A DNA stretch of 64,000 nt from Acinetobacter sp. WC-141. Its GTDB lineage: Bacteria; Pseudomonadota; Gammaproteobacteria; Pseudomonadales; Moraxellaceae. Below the pieces are notes generated by a model that was given only the letters and a program-made list of their open reading frames with translations, did not search any database and was not told where the DNA came from. The stretch is from the NCBI RefSeq assembly GCF_000313935.1, contig NZ_AMSS01000088.1, forward strand, positions 186,001-250,000, read 5' to 3'. Below are positions 58,501-64,000 of the stretch, piece by piece (position 1 is the stretch's first letter; each line of letters starts with the position of its first letter). A program made the position numbers and the translations under genes.

Positions 58501-61500
58501 CATTTTTAACTTCGATATGACTATTTGCTTCAGCTTGTGCTGAAAAGTTTTGACCATTTTCATTGAAAATGACGTTTTCAATCGGATTTGGCATAACGTC
58601 ATCAAGTAAAGCATTTAACCTCACTTCAGCACTACGATTACCAGCACGATCTACTACAAAAAAAGTAAGCTCCTCTCCATTTAAATACACTTTATAAAAA
58701 GAGCCTGATACATTACCCTCACTGTCTACATAACCAGAGCCTATAACTTCACCAGCAGTATTTTCAACTTCGATTCGATTTTCTGCTTCTGCTTGTGCAC
58801 TAAAACCTCGTCCCTCTATATCAAATATAATATTTTCAATTGGATTCGGTGCAATATCATCAATCAAAGCATTTTGCTTAAATTCACTACTTTGATTGCC
58901 TGCTTTATCCATAACGGTAAAAGTGAGTTCCTCACCTTTTAAATAAACTTGGCTGAAGTGACCTGAAACATTACCAGTACTATCTACATAACCATAGCCT
59001 ATAAACTCACCCACAGCATTTTTGACACTAATAAAACTATTTGCTTCTGCTTGTGCTGTAAAGCTTTGGCCATCTATACCAAATATAATATTTTCAATCG
59101 GTTCTGGCGTAATGGTATCCACCAAAGCATTTAACTTAAGTTCGACACTGCGATTACCCACTCTATCTATAACAACGAAAGTTAATTCTTCTCCATGTAA
59201 ATAGACTTGATAGAAGTAACCCGTCACATTACCAGTACTATCTACATAACCATATCCTACAGATTCACCAGCAACATTTGTGATTTCTATATGACTATTT
59301 GCTTCTGCTTGCGCTGTAAAGTTTTGACCGTTCGCATCAAATATAATATTTTTAATCGGATTTGGTGCAACATCATCAAATGGAGACTTAACTGTAATAG
59401 CTTCACTCACATTTCCAGCTCGGTCTTTAACAGTAACTGTGAACTCTTCACCATGTAAATGGTAATTACCTAGAGAAATGTTGAATGTACCATCAACATT
59501 TACGCTCTGACTCCACGTATTCACCTGTTGACCATTCTGATCAAAAATCTGGATGAAGGTATTTGGCTCAGCTACACCAGAAAGGGATGAACCATCTTCA
59601 CTAAACATGAGATTACTTGCAGCCAAAGGAGCAACATCATCAATCGGTGCTTTTACAGTAACCCCACCACTCAAATTACCAGCCCGATCTACTACAACTA
59701 CTTTAAACTCTTCACCATGCAAGTAGTTACTGTATAAAGAGATGTTAAATGTTCCATCCCAATTAACATTATTATTCCACTGATTTACCAATTGCCCATT
59801 CTGATCAAATATTTGAATTGTCGCATTTGGTTCAGCGATACCAGTTAGATATGAACCATCTTCGCTAAATACTAAATTAGTCGCATTTTCTGGTGCAGTA
59901 TTATCAAGAAAGGCTGTTTGTTTTACTTCAACACTGCGATTACCAGCTTGATCAATCACAACAAAAGTGAGCTCCTCACCTTTTAAATAAACTTGATTCA
60001 AGTAACCCGAGACATTACCAGCACTATCTACATAACCAGTACCTACAACCTCACCTACAGCATTTTTAACTTCAACTTTGCTATTTGCTTCTGCTTGCGC
60101 TGTAAAGTTTTGACCATTTTCATTAAAGATAATGTTTTCAATCGCGTTCGGAACAATATCATCAATCAAGGCATTCTGCTTGACCTCTGTACTGCGGTTA
60201 CCCGCTCGGTCAACGACAACAAAAGTGAGTTCCTCTCCATGTAAATAGACTTGATATAAATAACCTGAAACATTCCCCATGCTATCGGTTGAACCAGATC
60301 CTATGACTTCACCAGCAGCATTTTTGATTTCAATCTGAGTGTTTGCTTCTGCCTGAGCTGTAAAGTTCTGTCCGTTCGCATCAAGTACAATATTTTCAAT
60401 TGGATTTGGTGCAATATCATCAGTTAAAGCGTTTTGCTTAACTTCTGTACTACGGTTACCCGCTCGGTCAACGACGACAAAAGTGAGTTCTTCTCCATGT
60501 AAATAGACTTGATATAAATAACCTGACACATTACCAGCGCCATCTACATAACCAGAACCTACGACCTCACCTGCAGCATTTCTAACTTCAACTTGAGTAT
60601 TCGCTTCCGCTTGTGCTGTAAAGTTCTGTCCGTTTGAGTCGCATACAATATTTTCAATCGGATTTGGCGCAATATCATCAATCAAGGCATTCTGCTTAAC
60701 TTCTGTACTACGGTTACCCGCTCGGTCAACGACAACAAAAGTGAGTTCTTCTCCATGTAAATAGACCTGATACAAGTAACCTGAAACATTGCCCATGCTA
60801 TCTGCGGAACCATACCCGATTACATCACCATTGGTATTTTTAATTTCAATCTGGCTATTTGCTTCAGCCTGAGCTGTAAAGCTCTGTCCATTGATATCTA
60901 ATACAATATTTTCAATGGGATTTGGCGCGGCATCATCATTCAAAGCACTCTGCTTGACCTCTGCACTGCGGTTACCAGCTCGATCTACTACAACAAAAGT
61001 AAGTTCCTCACCGTGTAAGTAAACTTGCGGGAAATAACCAAATACATTACCTAAGCTATCGGTATAACTAGTAGTAATCTTATTTCCATCCTGATCGAAT
61101 ACATCAATAGAGCTTCCAGCTTCTGCATGAGCTGTAAAGCTTTGGCCATCTTCGTTGAAGATGATATTTTCAATCGGGTTTGGTGCAATGGTATCAATTA
61201 AAGCATTTTGCTTAAATTCGATACTGCGGTTACCAACTCGATCTATGACAACAAAAGTAAGCTCTTCACCATGTAAATAGATTTGATTGAAAAAGCCTGA
61301 GACATTACCCGCACTATCTGTAGAGCCCCAACCCGTCTGATTACCCAATGAATCAAAAACTTCAATCTGACTATTTGCTTCTGCTTGTGCTGTAAAGTTT
61401 TGACCGTTTGCATCAAGTAAAATATTTTTAATTGGATTTGGTGCAATATCATCAAGTGGAGCTTTAATTGAAACAGCTTCACTCACATTTCCGGCTTGAT

Positions 61501-64000
61501 CTTTAACAGTGATCGTGAATGCCTCTCCATGTAAATTATTGCTACCTAAGAAAACAGTAAATGTACCGTCCGAGTTTATGGTGTTATTCCATATATTCAC
61601 GAGTTGACCATTATGATCAAAAACCTGAATCGTAGTATTCAGTTCTGCTACACCCGTAAGATATGAACCATCTTCTGAGAAAACTAAATTACTGGCTGGT
61701 GTAGGAGCAACCGTATCAGCGGTAATTACAGTATCGGTGCTTACTTGCCCACGAGCATCCTTAATTGATAAGAACAACTGCTCACCATCAACAAGAGGGC
61801 GATCAAGCTGGAGCTTAAAATAACTTGATCCATTCCAGCTATTATCTTCACCAACTTTAATCTCAGCTACAACTTCACCTTTGGCATCTTTAACAATGAG
61901 AGTACTATTATTTTCAGCTTGCCCACTTATCACTCCGTCTGAAGTAAAGCTATCTACATAGGGAGCAAAAGCATAGTTAGGCGCCTGTATCTGCGCTGCT
62001 AAACTTACATTTCCATTTACATCGGTAGCCGTGACATAGACCGTCTCAGCATTAGTTAAAAACATACCTAATTCTATCGAGAAACTTCCACTCTCGTCGG
62101 TCCAGTTATTCCAAAACCATTTATTAAGAATGTTTCCTTGTCCATCTTTAACTAAAATTTCAGAGAAAGGTTCTGCATGACCATAAACTAAATCGCCAGC
62201 ATCATTGAAATTTAAATCTGTCGGAACAGGTGGAGGAGTCAGATCTACAACAATATTCTGATCAGGGCTAGTCAAACCTTTATTATCAATAATTTGAACG
62301 GATATTTGCTCTCCATCAATTAAAGGTCGGTTTACACTCAAGCTAAAATGACTAAATTCATTCCAACTATTGTCATCACCTAATGTAACCTTTCCTAATT
62401 CATTACCGTCAGCATCACGCACAATTACCGTACTATTATCTTCAGCAAACCCAGAAATTAAGCCTTCTTGTGTAATACGTTCAACATGTGGAATATAAGC
62501 AAAGTTTGGTACTTCAATTAGGGTTTCACTTGTATTTTGATTTTTATCTACTACTTGTACGGTAACCGATTCGCCTTCTTTTAAAAACTGGAACACATGT
62601 AAACTTGCAAAACCTTGCTCATCTGTAACACCTGTAGCAATTAAATTGCCATCTCCGGAAAATGCACGAATAAAGCTGTTCGGCTCATTAACATGTACTG
62701 ATAAAGTTTCACCACTAATATCAAACTGTGGAGTTTCTAAGAAAATTGCGGGCGTATAGTCTGCGGTTATGTATTGTGGATGACCTGAAACATTATCTTT
62801 ATCGGTAGAGATAATAATTTGAGTACCTTCCTCCAAAGATTGATCGAGGGACAAAGTAAATGGTCTGACTTCACCTAATGCCATTATACTAAAAGGCGTA
62901 ATACCTGAGCCCTCAAATGCAGTAGAGTTAAACTCTTGTAGAATATTTCCATTCTGATCTTTTACAATAAAATGACTGCCTTCGGTCGCATAACCAGTGA
63001 TCACACCTTCTGGAGTAATTCTTGTAATACGAATAGCAGGAACTTCAGTAACTAGGCCAATTGACGAATTTTCACTGCTGTATCCATTATAAGTAGCGAC
63101 TGCATAAACCTCATCATTTGAGCTAATTGAAAGATTTTGTAAGGTGAAGTTACCCTCTTCAGTAGCTATTGTAGTTGCAAGCCAGTCACCATTTTTATTG
63201 TAGATATCGACCTTACTTCCTTTATATGCGCTACCCGAGATGATAGCTCCATCTATATTATTAAAGGTTAGTGAATCTAGTGTTGGTGAATTCGGAGTAT
63301 GATCTACATTATAATTTTGAATCTGTTTAATAATCGCTGTATTGCCAGCTTGATCAGTAAGGCTAATATCTATTGATATATTGGTTTGCGATTCTTCTGA
63401 CCACAGGAACTCTGCTGGAATTTCAGCAACCCATTCTTGGGTTAACTCATCAAAATGAAAGTTATAAACAACATCATTTAATGTCGTATTTATTGAAGTC
63501 AGTGAGCTATTTAAATCTGTTGGTAGATTATCTACGTCCAGTCTTATAGAAATAACTTGATCTTTTTCATCCAGGCTTATTGCATTGTCTTCAGTAATCG
63601 GCTTTACAGTTATTGTAGTTAATTCAATATTTAAGGAATTATCTACAACTACTTTTTGCACAGCAGTTTCTGATGTGTTACCCGCAAGATCCGTCACCAC
63701 AGCTTTATATTGATAAATACCATCAGCTAAATCTTTTTGTTCAGCTCTTGTTTCCTGCCAAGTTTTTCCGTCATCTTTTGAAACTTCATAGTGGTCTAGT
63801 AAAGCAGCTTGTTCACCGATCACAATTGGTTGAGCTAGCTTCAAAGTAAAATTATTATCTTGTGTAATCTGGTCTGTGGCCAAAATACCTGTATCAATTA
63901 AATCAGATAAAGTCAGTTGACCTGCTTGCGGTGCCGTTGTATCGACAACCACTTTTTGTACAGCCGTTTCCGATGTATTGCCTGCAAGATCAGTCACTAC
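55589..64000 (-). CDS. Giant Bap-like adhesin, C-terminal part (type I secreted)
   Basis: About 2800 residues of a much larger surface adhesin; the 5' end is beyond the window, and the Met near 63997 is internal. The visible part has Ig-like/Bap repeats ([19 protein letters not shown] type), a run of ~86-residue PNPIENI repeats, single Ig-like units, an aromatic decapeptide-repeat block and, at the C-terminus, RTX-like glycine-rich repeats ([19 protein letters not shown]) and a type I secretion signal region. It resembles Acinetobacter Bap/BLP1 proteins, which drive biofilm formation and are exported by a type I system with a TolC-like channel encoded elsewhere. Near-identical repeats make assembly errors possible. 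Confidence 0.9.
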   Translation of the reverse strand, partial: VVTDLAGNTSETAVQKVVVDTTAPQAGQLTLSDLIDTGILATDQITQDNNFTLKLAQPIVIGEQAALLDHYEVSKDDGKTWQETRAEQKDLADGIYQYKAVVTDLAGNTSETAVQKVVVDNSLNIELTTITVKPITEDNAISLDEKDQVISIRLDVDNLPTDLNSSLTSINTTLNDVVYNFHFDELTQEWVAEIPAEFLWSEESQTNISIDISLTDQAGNTAIIKQIQNYNVDHTPNSPTLDSLTFNNIDGAIISGSAYKGSKVDIYNKNGDWLATTIATEEGNFTLQNLSISSNDEVYAVATYNGYSSENSSIGLVTEVPAIRITRITPEGVITGYATEGSHFIVKDQNGNILQEFNSTAFEGSGITPFSIMALGEVRPFTLSLDQSLEEGTQIIISTDKDNVSGHPQYITADYTPAIFLETPQFDISGETLSVHVNEPNSFIRAFSGDGNLIATGVTDEQGFASLHVFQFLKEGESVTVQVVDKNQNTSETLIEVPNFAYIPHVERITQEGLISGFAEDNSTVIVRDADGNELGKVTLGDDNSWNEFSHFSLSVNRPLIDGEQISVQIIDNKGLTSPDQNIVVDLTPPPVPTDLNFNDAGDLVYGHAEPFSEILVKDGQGNILNKWFWNNWTDESGSFSIELGMFLTNAETVYVTATDVNGNVSLAAQIQAPNYAFAPYVDSFTSDGVISGQAENNSTLIVKDAKGEVVAEIKVGEDNSWNGSSYFKLQLDRPLVDGEQLFLSIKDARGQVSTDTVITADTVAPTPASNLVFSEDGSYLTGVAELNTTIQVFDHNGQLVNIWNNTINSDGTFTVFLGSNNLHGEAFTITVKDQAGNVSEAVSIKAPLDDIAPNPIKNILLDANGQNFTAQAEANSQIEVFDSLGNQTGWGSTDSAGNVSGFFNQIYLHGEELTFVVIDRVGNRSIEFKQNALIDTIAPNPIENIIFNEDGQSFTAHAEAGSSIDVFDQDGNKITTSYTDSLGNVFGYFPQVYLHGEELTFVVVDRAGNRSAEVKQSALNDDAAPNPIENIVLDINGQSFTAQAEANSQIEIKNTNGDVIGYGSADSMGNVSGYLYQVYLHGEELTFVVVDRAGNRSTEVKQNALIDDIAPNPIENIVCDSNGQNFTAQAEANTQVEVRNAAGEVVGSGYVDGAGNVSGYLYQVYLHGEELTFVVVDRAGNRSTEVKQNALTDDIAPNPIENIVLDANGQNFTAQAEANTQIEIKNAAGEVIGSGSTDSMGNVSGYLYQVYLHGEELTFVVVDRAGNRSTEVKQNALIDDIVPNAIENIIFNENGQNFTAQAEANSKVEVKNAVGEVVGTGYVDSAGNVSGYLNQVYLKGEELTFVVIDQAGNRSVEVKQTAFLDNTAPENATNLVFSEDGSYLTGIAEPNATIQIFDQNGQLVNQWNNNVNWDGTFNISLYSNYLHGEEFKVVVVDRAGNLSGGVTVKAPIDDVAPLAASNLMFSEDGSSLSGVAEPNTFIQIFDQNGQQVNTWSQSVNVDGTFNISLGNYHLHGEEFTVTVKDRAGNVSEAITVKSPFDDVAPNPIKNIIFDANGQNFTAQAEANSHIEITNVAGESVGYGYVDSTGNVTGYFYQVYLHGEELTFVVIDRVGNRSVELKLNALVDTITPEPIENIIFGIDGQSFTAQAEANSFISVKNAVGEFIGYGYVDSTGNVSGHFSQVYLKGEELTFTVMDKAGNQSSEFKQNALIDDIAPNPIENIIFDIEGRGFSAQAEAENRIEVENTAGEVIGSGYVDSEGNVSGSFYKVYLNGEELTFFVVDRAGNRSAEVRLNALLDDVMPNPIENVIFNENGQNFSAQAEANSHIEVKNAAGDVIGSGYVDSTGKASGYLYQVYLHGEELTFVVIDQAGNRSIEVKQNALIDNVAPPTASNITLTSDGLLFGEAEPNATIEIIDQYGAVITTTDVGYGGVFNQWINLSQYQTQNLSIVVKDKAGNRSEVVHEIVPLLTNSPIAATELKLDVDGHILTGKATAGMMVAVTSVNGQSINWLWDSTVNEDGSFAIQLNDYYLQEQTLQVRVYDHNTNQYSLITEIIAPLDNIAPVINEVIINNDGYGITGQTDSKAIIQVMDADGNLRAESQSDELGYFSTSIYPPLLRGEQLFITATDLANNKSTPFNITFNLDTNAPPSADHVIVSANGFFIEGTATPDSSVRIFDIHSNPIASGYVDEVGHFNIQLYPPQANGQTLRVVVEHNGYQSAYTEIKAPIDIVAPNAATQLVLEDGNVLSGQAEAYSIVNIFDANNNQVGQTTVGREGSFLTQLWSQYWHGETLTVKVVDTNQNVSVGTTVVAINDTTAPKVVTQLAINEGGNWLVGHAESNATVEVTYYFANQEPSVTSTTVMADGTFSNYMYGNATSFDFTVIDRAGNRSETINKAISDLTTITVDQFKGDATDNTYVVDHISDFVQEYGVALVEVFEDVWIDTSHYEEQWVASGYTDYIWVDTSHFENVWIDTSYPQDIWIDTSYYQDIWIVDGTRDVYTDQHGVNYYLDDGSYNQYVNSYYDCNLNQWQPGYGLTGPYTEEIGHFEQQFVQDGHYESQWIEQGYYEQQYVFDGHNEETWIDTSHYESIWVQNGYLEPQLVGFDYKDVDLGGHDKIISSVNYSLVGLYQTVNDPTTVDSFLESGRYVEDLELVGSAHLNATGNALDNLLTGNSGNNVLNGREGNDTYMTNEGADTILFQLLNSQDATGGNGHDTVLDFTLGDVRTDTQADIIDLSELLIDYSKDVSTLAKFITVEQDAGNTTISLDRDGEGTMFSSISLITLNHVNTTLHELLNNQQLVV
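56190..56692 (-). repeat. Aromatic decapeptide-repeat block in the adhesin
   Basis: About eleven repeats of ten residues with the pattern [acidic/Gln]-x-[WFY]-[IV]-D-T-[SG]-[HY]-[YF]-[EQ], such as [10 protein letters not shown] and [10 protein letters not shown], split by a Tyr/Asp/Gly-rich insert near 56390-56510. It sits between the last Ig-like unit and the RTX C-terminus. Confidence 0.85.
58336..61462 (-). repeat. Tandem 258-bp (86-residue) repeats in the adhesin
   Basis: The shared segment containing the [13 protein letters not shown] coding sequence recurs at exactly 258-bp steps (for example 60211, 60469 and 60727). About ten PNPIENI-type units occur, interrupted by two units of the ATASNLVF type around 59350-59890. 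Central units are nearly identical at DNA level, diverging toward the edges. Confidence 0.9.

Noticed and set aside
58336..61462. CRISPR-like array
   Set aside because: The repeats are 258 bp, in frame and coding, with no short spacers or cas genes; they are adhesin repeats.

Overview
The window is chromosomal DNA from the Acinetobacter calcoaceticus-baumannii complex (Moraxellaceae). The evidence is AT-rich DNA (about 38-40% GC by eye), a GyrA with the Acinetobacter quinolone-determining segment (Ser81, Glu85), a Pls/PosA-type synthetase, a Bap-like giant adhesin next to groESL, and an orphan RND pump in the gyrA-groEL interval. It cannot be assigned to species from the sequence alone.

Layout. 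1-3.3 kb: the end of a YdjC/ChbG-type deacetylase (NaxD-like), a GT2 glycosyltransferase, a GtrA flippase and a GT39 (ArnT/FlmK-like) transferase, in one overlapping operon that looks like a lipid A aminosugar-modification pathway. 3.3-11.5 kb (mostly minus strand): gyrA, a secreted metallo-beta-lactamase-fold hydrolase with an AraC-type regulator, etfBA and xerC. 11.6-16.9 kb: a LysE exporter, an alpha/beta hydrolase, the lptM-lysA-dapF diaminopimelate/lysine cluster and a CycA-like permease. 17.4-28 kb: radA, a Tim44-like membrane protein, pdxB-epmA, a DUF1232 protein, fdhD with a YdeP-type molybdopterin oxidoreductase, glycerate kinase and a nitroreductase.

28.3-33.3 kb is the most accessory-looking part. 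It holds a TetR regulator, a hairpin-rich segment that I read as a C4-like antisense RNA locus (the phage P1 c4 type), two mini-ORFs coupled to an unknown AT-rich gene, an SRPBCC-MerR pair behind a textbook MerR-type 19-bp-spacer promoter, an unknown membrane protein and a lone MetQ lipoprotein. 33.7-40.4 kb: the 1332-residue PosA-family synthetase, then a LysR regulator divergent from an NTF2-like/SDR gene pair, then tRNA-Ser(UGA).

40.4-55.4 kb: greB, a predicted ~70-nt small RNA gene with its own consensus promoter and terminator, two lytic transglycosylases, an SCP2-domain protein, ttcA, htpX (sigma-32-like promoter), a DUF4112 protein, the orphan RND pump, a lipoprotein glycerophosphodiesterase, a second metallo-beta-lactamase-fold paralogue, dgkA and groESL (sigma-32-like promoter). 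55.6 kb to the end: the C-terminal ~2800 residues of a type I-secreted Bap-like adhesin. It is made of ~86-residue Ig-like repeats, an unusual aromatic decapeptide-repeat block and an RTX/type I secretion C-terminus. Its N-terminus lies beyond the window.
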